A stretch of 64,000 nucleotides of DNA from contig JAJFKT010000014.1 of the NCBI GenBank assembly GCA_021773075.1, forward strand, positions 62,001 to 126,000. The letters are read 5' to 3'. Below are positions 35,385 through 44,953 of this stretch, one piece after another (positions within the stretch are counted from its first letter, which is position 1; each line of letters opens with the position of its first letter). Source of the stretch: Woeseiaceae bacterium (GTDB lineage: Bacteria > Pseudomonadota > Gammaproteobacteria > Steroidobacterales > Woeseiaceae). A program made the position numbers and the translations under genes. The notes below the pieces were generated by a model. The model was not told where the DNA came from. It worked only from the letters and a program-made list of their open reading frames with translations, and did no database searches.

Positions 35385-37311
35385 ATTGCTTGCGGTGCGT
35401 GTCGATATCGATCACGAGGGACTTCTTCTTGATGCTTTGCGTATCTTCGTAACCGTTCACCCAGATTAGGAGTTGGTCAGCTGGCATGGGCCTGGCAATA
35501 AAGTAACCCTGAGCCAGATCGCATCCGAGTCGCCGTACAATGGCGTACTGCTGATCCGTCTCGACGCCTTCCGCTACAACCTCCAGCTTCATCGCCTTGC
35601 CGAGAGCGACAATTGCCTCAACGACCGTGTTGCTCGCTTCAGAATCAGACAATTGAGCAACAAATGCCTGATCGATCTTGATCGTCTGGACAGGAAGCTT
35701 GGCCAAATAGCTAAGCGATGAATAGCCAGTTCCGAAGTCATCAATGTGAATACCAACGCCAAATGCCGAAAGATCATCGAGGACCGGTTGCGCGATAGTA
35801 AGATCCTCGAGCAATACCGTTTCCGTCAGCTCGAGATTGATAAGATTCTGGTCAACACATGTGCTCTCCATAATGCCCTTGATCAGACTGACCAGATCAC
35901 GGTTTCTAAGTTGGTGGGCCGAAAGGTTCACACTGACGGGAATATTCCAGCCGACCTTCGCACGCCATTCAGCTACGTCACCGCAAACACTGCGCATGAT
36001 GGTCTCGAACAAGACGTCGGAAATGCCCATCTCTTCGCTCAAGGGCACAAAGTCGGACGGCGGTACTGTCGAACCATCCGGTCGGGTCCAGCGAGCCAAT
36101 GCTTCTACGCCCGCCAGCTCCCCACTCTTGGTACTTTGCTGCGGCTGGTAGTGCGCGCAAATCTGCCCTTTCTCGAGCGCGCTTCGCAATTCCGCTTCAA
36201 GATCAAACTTATAGCGCGCGCGGTATCGCATTTCGCTGTGATAATAAGTAATCAAAGTCGTCAGACTGCGCATCGATCGGTGCAGCGCCGCTTCGGCGCA
36301 ACGGAATACGCTTTTTGCGTCTCGCCCGTGCACTGGATGCCAGGAAACGCCGATGCTCGCCTTTAGGAACAGATCACGGCCATTGATCAGGAATGGCGCC
36401 TCGACGGTATCCTTGATCAACTCGGCCAGCTCACGTATTTCGGAGTCATTTTCTATTCCGGGCACCAGAATCGCGAATTCGTCCGCTCCGAAGCGTCCGA
36501 CAACGGCCATGCGGTGTCCGGCCTCGTCGCAGAATGTCCGGCTCAATCGATTGCCGACAGACCGCAAGAGCTCGGTTCCCGCATCGTAGCCCATGGTTTC
36601 GTTGATAAAACTGAAGCGCTCGATATCAAGAAGAACCGCGACCGTATCGCCGTCAGAATCTTCAGATTTCTCGATCAGAGATTTCAACTCTTCGATTAGC
36701 AGCAGCTGATTCGGCAAGCGCGTAACGACGTCAAAATAGGCGAGCTTTTGCAATGCTTCGGTGCGCTCAGCGACCCTGATTTCCAAGTCCTCGTTCGCCG
36801 TTCTGAGCGCCATGTCCGCGTGCCACTTACCACACAGCGCCGCTGCCAGCTGGCGGCACTCGGTTGCATGAAACGGCTTTTGAAAAAAGAAGACCTTGTC
36901 AGCCGGCGGAATTCGCTTACCCAGGTTTTCAGGGACCGAACTCGTTGAGTTGCTGACAATGACAATATTGACGTTTTGATCGAGAAGGCGAATCTTTTGT
37001 GCCGCTTCGACGCTGTTCATGCCCTCAGCAAAGCCAATATCAAGGAAGACAATGGCAAAAGGATTTCCGGTCTGCGCCGCCCGCTCGACCGCCTCTACCG
37101 CTGCCGTACCCAAGTTTCTCGAATGAACCTCGAATTTCGCTGAACCGTCTGCATCAGTATCCTCACCGAACAGGACTTTTTCGAGGTCGGTCAGTGTCGC
37201 CGTCGCCTCGTCTGGCTCAAAATCCTCGCCAAGGCAGCGTAGATACTCGTCAATGAGAGACGGGTCATCGTCGACGATAAGTACACGATTTGTGTGCATT
37301 CGATTTGACAT
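35383..37311 (-). CDS. receiver-GGDEF-EAL c-di-GMP signalling protein
   Basis: 642 residues. A receiver-like domain occupies about 8-160 with acidic residues 'VDDDPS', phospho-acceptor Asp91 in 'VFLDIGF' and Lys145 in 'FFFQKPFH'; an insert of charged residues (38-60) makes it longer than usual. The GGDEF domain (about 190-345) has the altered motif G275-A-D-E-F in 'GRFGADEFAIL', so cyclase activity is doubtful though GTP binding may remain. The EAL domain (about 370-625) keeps E403-A-L, 'VNLSAHQLR', 'ELTETVLLED', D524-D525 in 'HIDDFGTGYSS' and 'AEGVET', so it is probably an active phosphodiesterase. No cognate kinase is adjacent. Confidence 0.92.
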   Translation of the reverse strand: MSNRMHTNRVLIVDDDPSLIDEYLRCLGEDFEPDEATATLTDLEKVLFGEDTDADGSAKFEVHSRNLGTAAVEAVERAAQTGNPFAIVFLDIGFAEGMNSVEAAQKIRLLDQNVNIVIVSNSTSSVPENLGKRIPPADKVFFFQKPFHATECRQLAAALCGKWHADMALRTANEDLEIRVAERTEALQKLAYFDVVTRLPNQLLLIEELKSLIEKSEDSDGDTVAVLLDIERFSFINETMGYDAGTELLRSVGNRLSRTFCDEAGHRMAVVGRFGADEFAILVPGIENDSEIRELAELIKDTVEAPFLINGRDLFLKASIGVSWHPVHGRDAKSVFRCAEAALHRSMRSLTTLITYYHSEMRYRARYKFDLEAELRSALEKGQICAHYQPQQSTKSGELAGVEALARWTRPDGSTVPPSDFVPLSEEMGISDVLFETIMRSVCGDVAEWRAKVGWNIPVSVNLSAHQLRNRDLVSLIKGIMESTCVDQNLINLELTETVLLEDLTIAQPVLDDLSAFGVGIHIDDFGTGYSSLSYLAKLPVQTIKIDQAFVAQLSDSEASNTVVEAIVALGKAMKLEVVAEGVETDQQYAIVRRLGCDLAQGYFIARPMPADQLLIWVNGYEDTQSIKKKSLVIDIDTHRKQ

Positions 37312-37459
37312 AACTGCAGTGTTTATCCAACATAACTTGGCTTCATTTTCCCGAAAGTGTACGGATCAAGTAGATTCCAGAGCGTGATGTAACGCACCTT
37401 ATGGTTATTCGTGTGATACCTTACGCGGCGTTCAGATAGTCGCCTTAGAGACCCGATTT

Positions 37460-38155
37460 ATGCCCCTTTTCAAGCGCACTCTCAGTGAGTTCCTGTTTCG
37501 ACGTTTCATGCTGAAGCACTACTCCTCAAACCTACTGCTGGACATGAATCTCGAGGCGAAGCGAGACACCCTCGAATACATCAAGGCAAATATGGTTGAT
37601 GCACCGTATTTCGAGAAGCATCCGGCCCTCGTCAAATATGCGCTGGATCAGGTCAAAAGCTCGGGGCTGTATCTGGAGTTCGGTGTTGGTCGCGGCAAGT
37701 CAATGCGCTGGATAGCGTCCTCAGTTGACGGTGCGGTGCACGGATTCGACTCGTTTGAGGGAATTCAGGAACATTGGAACGGCAACCCTATTGGTGCATT
37801 TGCTCAAAAGCAGATGCCGAAAGTGCCCGATAATGTTGAATTTCACGTCGGCTATTTTGATGCAACATTGCCGGGATTCCTCGAGTCCCACACGGATCCG
37901 ATCGCATTCCTTCACGTCGATTGTGACCTGTATTCATCGACGGTTACGATTTTCGACCTGCTCGGCAGCAGGCTGCAACCGGGTTCGATCATTCTGTTCG
38001 ATGAGTACTACAACTTTCACCGCTGGCAGCAGCACGAATTCAAGGCGTTCCAGGAGTTCGTGGGCAAATCCGGGTTAAGCTATGAATACATCGCCTATTC
38101 GGTAACAGGACAGCAAGTAGCGGTCCGAGTGATGGAAAATCCACCAGGTCAGTAA
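37460..38155 (+). CDS. TylF/MycF-like class I SAM methyltransferase
   Basis: 231 residues. Motif I 'LYLEFGVGRGKSMRWIA' binds SAM; 'HGFDSFEGIQEHWNG', 'FLHVDCDLYSSTVTIFDLL' and 'ILFDEYYNFHRW' are hallmarks of the TylF (macrocin O-methyltransferase-like) group, including the metal-binding Asp in the D-C-D-L-Y motif. Members methylate sugars or other hydroxyls in glycans and natural products. The substrate is unknown, and no glycan biosynthesis genes are near. It is followed 25 bases later by a DUF2189 gene on the same strand. Confidence 0.82.
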   Translation: MPLFKRTLSEFLFRRFMLKHYSSNLLLDMNLEAKRDTLEYIKANMVDAPYFEKHPALVKYALDQVKSSGLYLEFGVGRGKSMRWIASSVDGAVHGFDSFEGIQEHWNGNPIGAFAQKQMPKVPDNVEFHVGYFDATLPGFLESHTDPIAFLHVDCDLYSSTVTIFDLLGSRLQPGSIILFDEYYNFHRWQQHEFKAFQEFVGKSGLSYEYIAYSVTGQQVAVRVMENPPGQ

Positions 38156-38180
38156 TTTCGACAACAATTAAACGGGGTCG

Positions 38181-39035
38181 ATGATGGTAGATGAAGAGCA
38201 ATCGGAATTGAATCGCGACGAGTTGCCATTTGCAGCACCGTGCCGAAAACTGTCGCCCTGGGCACCCGTTGGGTGGGTACGCAAAGGGATTGCGGACCTG
38301 ATGCAGGCGCCACAGCAAAGCCTGATTTATGGGCTGAGCGTTGCAATCTTGATCGCCGTTGTGTGTGTGCTTGCCTGGACACGTGGTAGCCAGTGGTTCA
38401 TGTTCGCCATGCTTGGCGGCTTCGTCTTTCTCGCACCGCTAACCTGCATTGGACTGTACGCGATCAGCGCGCAATTGGAGCGTGGACAAGCGCCGTTGAT
38501 GACGCGCAGTATTCGGGCAGCGTTCAAGCGCCATTTCAGTAACGAGATGATTTTTGCCCTGGTTTTGATGGTGATTTTCCTCATCTGGGCACGTGCTGCC
38601 GTCATGGTCAGCGTGTTCTTCCCGACGGATGGCGACACGACGAGCGCAGAACTCTTTGCCTTTTTCAGTTTTGGCACACTCATCGGTGCCGTCTTCGCCG
38701 CGGTGACGTTTTCGGCGAGTGCTTTTTCCTTACCCATGATCATGCACCGCGATGTCGACAGCATTACCGCGGTGGTGACTTCTGTTAATGCAGTACTACG
38801 AAATAAACGTGCAATGTTCGTGTGGCTAACGATCATTGTTTTCTCGTTGCTAGTCGGCGTTGCAACCGCATTCATTGGACTTGTCGTCATCATTCCCGTC
38901 ATTGGCTATGCTGCGTGGCACGGCTATCTTGAAACGATTAATGCGGATGCATTTCCACGTCACCAGGTTGGTATCACCGCGGTACCACGTACGGGTAACG
39001 CCGCTCAGGAAGACGACATTTCTAGCGCGCAGTAA
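38181..39035 (+). CDS. DUF2189 membrane protein
   Basis: 284 residues with about six membrane helices after a charged N-terminus ('CRKLSPWAPVGWVRKGIADL'). The pattern 'DLMQAPQQSLIYGLSVAI', 'FVFLAPLTCIGLYAISAQLERG' and 'SAFSLPMIMHRDVDSITAVVTS' is that of DUF2189 proteins, found widely in proteobacteria without known function. Two ATG codons in tandem (38181 and 38184) can serve as start. Its 3' end overlaps the convergent glk gene by 31 bases. Confidence 0.85.
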   Translation: MMVDEEQSELNRDELPFAAPCRKLSPWAPVGWVRKGIADLMQAPQQSLIYGLSVAILIAVVCVLAWTRGSQWFMFAMLGGFVFLAPLTCIGLYAISAQLERGQAPLMTRSIRAAFKRHFSNEMIFALVLMVIFLIWARAAVMVSVFFPTDGDTTSAELFAFFSFGTLIGAVFAAVTFSASAFSLPMIMHRDVDSITAVVTSVNAVLRNKRAMFVWLTIIVFSLLVGVATAFIGLVVIIPVIGYAAWHGYLETINADAFPRHQVGITAVPRTGNAAQEDDISSAQ

Positions 39036-39982
39036 GCAGCGCCCAATAAACCCGGTTCATCGTGCGTAATTAACGACGTGGGAATTCGCTCCATGTAGGC
39101 ACGATGGCGCCCTTTATTGTCGAACGCATTACGAAAACCACTGTTTTGTAACATCGTCGGATAGCGCTTCGCTATTCCGCCGGCAACGAAAACACCGTCC
39201 TCCGCTCCCAAGGTCAATGCCAGATCACCAGCGACCTGACCCAATATCTCGAAAAACATGTGCGTCGCTTCGGCGGCCCGCTGATCACTTCCATCATCGC
39301 TTTTTGTGAATACTTCCTGTGCGGAGAGTTGCGTTCGTTGTTCGCCATGAATCAAGGTCAGTGCCCAATAAATATTTTCGATTCCAGAGCCGGATAACAA
39401 GCGCTCCACAGAAACGCGATCAAACTTGTTTCGCAATGCGTCGCGTATTTCGACCTGAATCCGGGACTTCGGTGCAAAACCAACATGCCCGCCTTCGCCG
39501 ACAATTGGAATGAGAGTCTCGCCACGGCGAACAAGCCCGGCGACACCAAGACCCGTGCCTGGACCTAGAATCGCCACGTTGAACCTGTCCTCCGGCAAAC
39601 TCACGTTTTCCGGCATACCAATCGACTCCGAGTCATCGGCTCCCAATTGTGGGATTGAATATGCGGCCGCTTCGAAGTCATTCAGCAAACGCACGGCGTC
39701 AATACCGAAATCCTCGGCGATACTCGCGGCATTAAGCGTCCAGTGATTATTAGTTACTTGCACCGTACCTTCGATAACGGGCCCGGCCACTGCCAAACAA
39801 ATAGCGTCCGGAGAAGCGGCCGAGGACTCATCAATGAATTGGCGAATCGCATCGTCTGCCGACGGATAGTCAGCACACTGCAGCGTCACAGCGCTGGTGA
39901 ATCCGGGTTGCTCGGGAGCAACGATCGCGAAACGCGCGTTGGTGCCACCGATGTCGCCAATAATCAAGGTAGGCTCAGTCAT
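39005..39982 (-). CDS. glk: glucokinase
   Basis: 325 residues, the size of proteobacterial ROK-independent glucokinase. 'LIIGDIGGTNARFAIV' is the phosphate-1 motif, 'VRLLNDFEAAAYSIP' holds the catalytic Asp, 'ILGPGTGLGVAG' and 'PIVGEGGHVGFAP' bind sugar, and 'VFVAGGIAKRY' the adenosine. It phosphorylates free glucose, which the maltodextrin enzymes of this window would release. It lies 53 bases after edd on the same strand, so it is probably the last gene of zwf-pgl-edd-glk. Confidence 0.95.
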   Translation of the reverse strand: MTEPTLIIGDIGGTNARFAIVAPEQPGFTSAVTLQCADYPSADDAIRQFIDESSAASPDAICLAVAGPVIEGTVQVTNNHWTLNAASIAEDFGIDAVRLLNDFEAAAYSIPQLGADDSESIGMPENVSLPEDRFNVAILGPGTGLGVAGLVRRGETLIPIVGEGGHVGFAPKSRIQVEIRDALRNKFDRVSVERLLSGSGIENIYWALTLIHGEQRTQLSAQEVFTKSDDGSDQRAAEATHMFFEILGQVAGDLALTLGAEDGVFVAGGIAKRYPTMLQNSGFRNAFDNKGRHRAYMERIPTSLITHDEPGLLGAAYCALEMSSS

Positions 39983-40035
39983 TGCGTCAATGTTCTCATA
40001 TGCGCCGCCAAGCTGCAGTCGACCGCTTGCCTTTG

Positions 40036-41841
40036 CTAGGGCCCGTCAAACAAACTGGCGCCGGATTCTGCGCCCCCGGCCCGCTCACGAAATACGCCAA
40101 ACAGCTCTCGACCCATGCCTTGTTGTGGTGCCTCCACCAGCACTGCCTGCCTTGCGTCCACATCATCAGAAGTCCTTACAGAAAGGACACCATTGCCAGC
40201 ATCCAGGGTAATTATATCGCCGTCTTGTATCTTGCCAATAATCCCACCACGAACTGCTTCCGGCGTAATCTGTATTGCAGCAAGTACTTTGCCTGACGCG
40301 CCGGACATGCGTCCATCTGTAATCAGGGCAACCTTGAAGCCTCTGTTTTGCAACACACCGAGGTAGGGAGTGAGCTTGTGCAATTCGGGCATGCCGTTCG
40401 CGCGCGGACCCTGACAGCTCAACACCGCAACAAAGTCCTGCTCCAGATCTCCATCATTGAATGCATCAACAAAGGACTGCTGCGATCGAAATACTTTCGC
40501 CGGTGCTTCGATGCTGAGGTATTCGGCTTCGACCGCCGACACCTTCACGATCGCACGGCCGAGATTACCTGCAACCAGTTGCAGCCCACCTTCGGCAGCA
40601 AATGGATTGCGGCTTGAACGAAGAATATCTTCGTCAAGCGACTTCGACTGCGCATCACGCCAGGCGAGCCGCTCATCAACAACTTGCGGTTCTTTGCAGA
40701 AACGTCGTAGCCCGGATCCGAGAATTGTATTTACATCTTCATGCAGCAATCCGCTGTCCAGCATGTCCGACAAAACGAAACCAAGCCCGCCCGCCGCATG
40801 AAAGTGATTAACATCTGCGCTGCCATTCGGATAGACTCGCGCCAACTGTGGGATGACCTCGGACAAATCAGAAAAGTCCTGCCAATCGACGTGAATTCCT
40901 GCTGCTGCAGCTATCGCTACTATGTGGATGGTGTGGTTTGTCGAACCGCCAGTCGCGAGCAAACCGGCGATACCATTCACTATGGCCTTTTCGTCAATGA
41001 TCTGTGCGAGTGGCAAATAGCTCTGACCTAGATTGCTGCTTGCGAGCACCGTCGATACCGCTTCTCTGGTCAAGTGATCGCGCAATTCAGTTCCTGGATT
41101 AACAAACGATCCACCCGGGAGCTGCAGGCCCATGAACTCCATGAGCATCTGGTTGGTGTTTGCAGTGCCGTAAAAGGTGCAGGTTCCTGGAGCGTGATAA
41201 GCAGCGGATTCCGCTGCGAGCAACTCATCGCGACCGACTTTTCCGCTGGCGTACTCTTCTCGAATTCGCGCTTTTTCTTTGTTGCCCAAGCCCGAAACCA
41301 TGGGACCAGCCGGAACGAATACGGTCGGCAAATGGCCGAAAGACAATGCGCCAATAAGAAGGCCCGGAACGATTTTGTCGCAAATACCAAGGCACAGGAC
41401 ACCGTCGAACATATTGTGAGACAGCGCTATTCCTGTGGATAGCGCGATCACATCACGACTGAACAATGACAAATCCATGCCGTCCTGACCTTGCGTGACA
41501 CCGTCACACATCGCGGGCACACCGCCCGCGAATTGCGCGACAGCACCCTGGCTGCTCGCGGCCTCTTTGATCAAATTCGGATAGGTCTGAAAAGGCTGAT
41601 GCGCACTCAGCATATCGTTATAGGCCGATACGATCGCTATGTTCGGAACAACATTCGCAGACAACGCCGACTTATCCGAGCTGCCACTCGCCGCAAAGCC
41701 GTGTGCCAAATTACTGCACGACAGAGTGCCGCGTGCCGGACCATCATTCGCGGCGGCGGCCATTCGAGATAGATAGGCATCACGAGAATCTTTGCTTCGT
41801 TCTTGTATGCGCCGGGTTACTTGTTCGATCACGGAATTCAT
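40036..41841 (-). CDS. edd: phosphogluconate dehydratase
   Basis: 601 residues (usual about 603-608). The start is the ATG at 41841, which shares one base with the pgl stop; an upstream TTG is inside pgl. IlvD/Edd family: Cys residues for the [4Fe-4S] cluster in '[16 protein letters not shown]' and '[12 protein letters not shown]', plus '[19 protein letters not shown]' and '[15 protein letters not shown]'. It dehydrates 6-phosphogluconate to KDPG, the committed Entner-Doudoroff step. The aldolase gene eda is not in the window. Confidence 0.96.
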   Translation of the reverse strand: MNSVIEQVTRRIQERSKDSRDAYLSRMAAAANDGPARGTLSCSNLAHGFAASGSSDKSALSANVVPNIAIVSAYNDMLSAHQPFQTYPNLIKEAASSQGAVAQFAGGVPAMCDGVTQGQDGMDLSLFSRDVIALSTGIALSHNMFDGVLCLGICDKIVPGLLIGALSFGHLPTVFVPAGPMVSGLGNKEKARIREEYASGKVGRDELLAAESAAYHAPGTCTFYGTANTNQMLMEFMGLQLPGGSFVNPGTELRDHLTREAVSTVLASSNLGQSYLPLAQIIDEKAIVNGIAGLLATGGSTNHTIHIVAIAAAAGIHVDWQDFSDLSEVIPQLARVYPNGSADVNHFHAAGGLGFVLSDMLDSGLLHEDVNTILGSGLRRFCKEPQVVDERLAWRDAQSKSLDEDILRSSRNPFAAEGGLQLVAGNLGRAIVKVSAVEAEYLSIEAPAKVFRSQQSFVDAFNDGDLEQDFVAVLSCQGPRANGMPELHKLTPYLGVLQNRGFKVALITDGRMSGASGKVLAAIQITPEAVRGGIIGKIQDGDIITLDAGNGVLSVRTSDDVDARQAVLVEAPQQGMGRELFGVFRERAGGAESGASLFDGP

Positions 41842-42524
41842 TATGGTGCCCAATAAAGAGTGACAGTAGTTTCTTGTTGCTTCAGCAATGCGGCGATCGG
41901 ATAGAACTGATCTCCCGCCTGCGCTTTCTCGAAAACGCGCAGTTTTTCCTCACCGAAGAACAGCAGCAGAACTTCCTTGCTTTGCAGAAATGCATGCAAG
42001 GTCATACTGATTCTTGGGTGTGGACTCGCGTCCGTCCGTACCGGCATATAGAAACGAAGGTTGCCGAGGCTCAGACCGGCCTCCAGATTATCGGCGTCAG
42101 GGAATAGTGACGCGAAATGGCCATCAGCTCCCATGCCAGCCATTGAACAAGCGAAGCCGCTCTGCGGAAGGTGGCTTTGCAAAGAGTCGCAACGCTCGTC
42201 GACAGACAGGTCACTTTGGTAGATGGGAAGCACGTTTGCCGAAGTGGCGTTATTGACCAGCAATGTCTCTCGAATCAGCCTTTCATTGCTATCTGCATGA
42301 TCGTTCGGAACCCAGCGCTCATCGGACAACACGACCTGAACCTTTTCCCAGGCGAGATCGTAGGCTGACAGAATACCGAAGCACTTTGCAGGTGAGGTTC
42401 CGCCACCAACAACAACGCTCGCCGCGTTTTCTCTTTGTATTTCTGCGTCGACCAGCCCGGCGATACGTGCTGCAGCGCCCGTCGATGCTGCGTCCCGACT
42501 TTCAAATTTTATGACGCCTGGCAT
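41841..42524 (-). CDS. pgl: 6-phosphogluconolactonase
   Basis: 227 residues, DevB/SOL type. '[17 protein letters not shown]' forms the phosphate loop and '[18 protein letters not shown]' and '[15 protein letters not shown]' are the family's two conserved active-site strings. It hydrolyses 6-phosphogluconolactone between Zwf and Edd. It overlaps both neighbours by one base (TAATG type), showing translational coupling. Confidence 0.95.
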   Translation of the reverse strand: MPGVIKFESRDAASTGAAARIAGLVDAEIQRENAASVVVGGGTSPAKCFGILSAYDLAWEKVQVVLSDERWVPNDHADSNERLIRETLLVNNATSANVLPIYQSDLSVDERCDSLQSHLPQSGFACSMAGMGADGHFASLFPDADNLEAGLSLGNLRFYMPVRTDASPHPRISMTLHAFLQSKEVLLLFFGEEKLRVFEKAQAGDQFYPIAALLKQQETTVTLYWAP

Positions 42525-43996
42525 TAGTCGTCCTCATGCCAGGCACGGCCGTCACGATCGAGCATCATCGCCGATGCGGCGGGTCCCCAAGTGCCTGGAA
42601 CGTATGACTCTACCTTTTGTTTCGAAACCTGCCAGCCTTCAATAATGCCGTCGATCCATTCCCACGCCGCTTCGACTTCATCACGCCGCATGAAGAGTGC
42701 GGGATTGCCACGCAGTACTTCCATAAGTAAGCGCTCATAGGCGTCCGGGTATCGGATACCGAAGGTCTCCGCAAAGCTGAGATCCAGTGACACGGGTCGT
42801 AAATCAAAACCACCGGGGCCCGGTTCTTTCGCCATCACAGAGAGTTGCACTCCCTCATCCGGCTGCAAGCGAATTCGTAACAGGTTTGGTGAAACGTTGA
42901 ATTCCTGCTCCGGAAAAATCGAGTGTGGGACATCCTGGAATTGCACGACTATCTCAGAGTGCTTGGCTTTCAAACGCTTGCCTGTTCGCAAATAGAATGG
43001 CACGCCCGACCAGCGCCAGTTTTCGATTTCGAGCTTGAGCGCAACAAAAGTTTCCGTCGTGCTGCTCTTGTTCGAGAGCTCTTCAGAAAAGCCCGAAACG
43101 GTGCTGCCATTAATCGCGCCTTCCCCGTATTGGCCACGGACCGTATTGGCCCGCGCATCCTCCGCGGAAATCGGCTTTAGAGACCGCAACACTTTAATTT
43201 TTTCATCGCGAACAGCGTTTTGATCAAGACTGGACGGTGGCTCCATTGCGAACAAACAGACCAGCTGCAACAAGTGGTTTTGAACCATGTCCCGTAACGC
43301 GCCGACGCCGTCATAGAACTCGACCCGACCGCCGACGCCGAGATCCTCTGCAACCGTAAATTGCACGTGATCAATTGCACTGCGTCGCCATAAGGGCTCA
43401 AACAGTGAATTTCCAAAACGAAGTGCCAACAGGTTTTGTACGGTCTCTTTGCCGAGATAGTGATCGATGCGGTAAATCTGGTCTTCACGAAAACACTCGC
43501 CAACAGCGTTATTGATTTCACGCGCCGAATCGAGGTCGCGACCAAGCGGCTTTTCGAGAACAATACGGCTCGAGTCGGAAATCAGACGATTCGTTTTCAA
43601 GCCATTGGCGATTGAACCGAATAGACTTGGTGCCGTCGCGAGATACGCGACTCGAACGCAGTCGTCGTGGCCGTTGAGAAGTTCGACCAGTTCGTTCCAG
43701 TCGTCATGACTAAAGGCATCAGCCTGTGCGTAATGAAGACGCTTTCGAAAGCTCGCCCAATGCGCATCATCGAAGTCGCCCTCCGTCAGATTGCTGCGCA
43801 GTGATGTTTCGACCACGGCCAGATATTCGTCGCGGCTCAGAGCACCGCGACTCGCTGCGATGATGCGGCTGTCGGGCGTTAGCTGCCCGTCGCAATCCCG
43901 GTGATATAGCGCAGGCAAAAGCTTGCGCATCGCCAGATCGCCGGTACCACCAAAAATGATCAGATCGAAGGGTTCGACGGGAACGAGTTGGGCCAT
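42524..43996 (-). CDS. zwf: glucose-6-phosphate 1-dehydrogenase
   Basis: 490 residues. 'IIFGGTGDLAMRKLLPALY' binds NADP, 'RIDHYLGKETVQNLLALRFGN' is the substrate and catalytic motif with the His of D-H-Y-L-G-K, and 'PFYLRTGKRLKAKHSEI' the cofactor region. AAGGA precedes the ATG. It is the first gene of the zwf-pgl-edd-glk set and is divergent from hexR, with two HexR-like boxes in the gap. Confidence 0.97.
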   Translation of the reverse strand: MAQLVPVEPFDLIIFGGTGDLAMRKLLPALYHRDCDGQLTPDSRIIAASRGALSRDEYLAVVETSLRSNLTEGDFDDAHWASFRKRLHYAQADAFSHDDWNELVELLNGHDDCVRVAYLATAPSLFGSIANGLKTNRLISDSSRIVLEKPLGRDLDSAREINNAVGECFREDQIYRIDHYLGKETVQNLLALRFGNSLFEPLWRRSAIDHVQFTVAEDLGVGGRVEFYDGVGALRDMVQNHLLQLVCLFAMEPPSSLDQNAVRDEKIKVLRSLKPISAEDARANTVRGQYGEGAINGSTVSGFSEELSNKSSTTETFVALKLEIENWRWSGVPFYLRTGKRLKAKHSEIVVQFQDVPHSIFPEQEFNVSPNLLRIRLQPDEGVQLSVMAKEPGPGGFDLRPVSLDLSFAETFGIRYPDAYERLLMEVLRGNPALFMRRDEVEAAWEWIDGIIEGWQVSKQKVESYVPGTWGPAASAMMLDRDGRAWHEDD

Positions 43997-44017
43997 GAGG
44001 TTTTCCTTGAGAAGTCA

Positions 44018-44032
44018 TGTAAGTTTACTACA
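44018..44032. promoter_or_regulatory. HexR-like operator box 1 (zwf side)
   Basis: TGTAAGTTTACTACA has the TGTA-N7-TACA form known for HexR sites in gammaproteobacteria (consensus near TGTAATTAAATTACA). It lies 22-36 bases upstream of the zwf start, where it would block initiation. Confidence 0.7.
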
Positions 44033-44079
44033 TAATTGACAATAAACGTCACTATTTATGGTTTCTTTGCGTTAATTCC

Positions 44080-44094
44080 TGTATTTTTACTACA
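44080..44094. promoter_or_regulatory. HexR-like operator box 2 (hexR side)
   Basis: TGTATTTTTACTACA is a second TGTA-N7-TACA box, 48 bases after box 1, ending on the A of the hexR ATG. It fits autorepression. No Shine-Dalgarno sequence is visible between the box and the start codon. Confidence 0.68.
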
Positions 44095-44927
44095 TGTTCG
44101 CCCGAATAAACCGCGCCCTTCCCGATCTCAGCCCGTCCGAAAAGCAGGTCGCGGAGTGGATCGTTGCCCATCCACGGATAGCCGTTCGTGCGACGCTTGC
44201 CTATGTTGCAGAGGCATGCGGCACCAGCGAGCCCACTGTCATCCGTTTCTGTCGGAGTATCGGTCTGCAGGGTTTTCGGGAATTGGGAATACGCCTGGCT
44301 GAGGCCTTGAGCAATCCGACCAGCTACTTGCATCGTGACGTGCGTCCGGACGACACAATATCTGACGCCGTCGGCAAGGTAATCGATGCGTCGATAAAAT
44401 CGCTAATCGATCTAAAATCACAGCTTGCCGATATGCCTGTTGATGCCGCCGTAGATGCCTTGGCCAACGCGCGCCAGATTGCGTTTGCCGGTTTGGGTGC
44501 GTCCGGGCACGTGGCAAGCGATGCCTGTCACAAGTTTTTCCGATTGGGCATCCCGTGTTCAACGCTGATGGACACGCCTATGATTCTTCAGTTCGCGGCC
44601 ATCGCGGAATCCGATGATGTTCTGGTACTACTTTCACATACCGGCCGCTGGCCTGAATTTGCACAAGCTGCTCGAATTGCGAGCAGCCGAGGTGCAACCG
44701 TAATTGCAATAACCAACGCTGCTTCAGATCTGGCTACCGCAGCCACCATTCTGTTTCCTGCACAGGTGATCGAAGATACCAGTGTCTATACACCGATGAG
44801 TTCACGACTGGCACAGCTCGCTCTGCTGGATGCAATTCATGTGGCACTCGCGCTAAAGCGCGGACCCGGTGCCAGCGACCGATTGCGTCTCAGCAAGGAT
44901 GTACTGCAACTCGGATATAGTGGCTAA
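44094..44927 (+). CDS. hexR: HexR-type MurR/RpiR transcriptional regulator
   Basis: 277 residues. N-terminal RpiR helix-turn-helix ('LAYVAEACGTSEPTVIRFCRSIGLQGFREL', about 38-67) and a C-terminal SIS sugar-phosphate domain ('IAFAGLGASGHVASDACHKFF', 'VLVLLSHTGRWPEFAQAARIA'). HexR binds KDPG, which releases it from zwf/edd-type promoters. The divergent position next to zwf and the two TGTA-N7-TACA boxes support this name. There is no clear ribosome site and box 2 touches the start codon, so expression may be low or leaderless. Confidence 0.9.
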   Translation: MFARINRALPDLSPSEKQVAEWIVAHPRIAVRATLAYVAEACGTSEPTVIRFCRSIGLQGFRELGIRLAEALSNPTSYLHRDVRPDDTISDAVGKVIDASIKSLIDLKSQLADMPVDAAVDALANARQIAFAGLGASGHVASDACHKFFRLGIPCSTLMDTPMILQFAAIAESDDVLVLLSHTGRWPEFAQAARIASSRGATVIAITNAASDLATAATILFPAQVIEDTSVYTPMSSRLAQLALLDAIHVALALKRGPGASDRLRLSKDVLQLGYSG

Positions 44928-44953
44928 CGGGCTATTTGTGTTAAAACGATGGC

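Noticed and set aside
34694..35452. 252-codon plus-strand frame across dodecin and the YegP-like gene
   Set aside because: It is antisense to dodecin and has Cys/Phe-rich nonsense composition; only the other plus frame shows the TSP3 pattern.
38327..38902. 191-codon open frame antisense to the DUF2189 gene
   Set aside because: It is Thr/Lys-rich without motifs or ribosome site and is explained by codon bias of the plus-strand gene.
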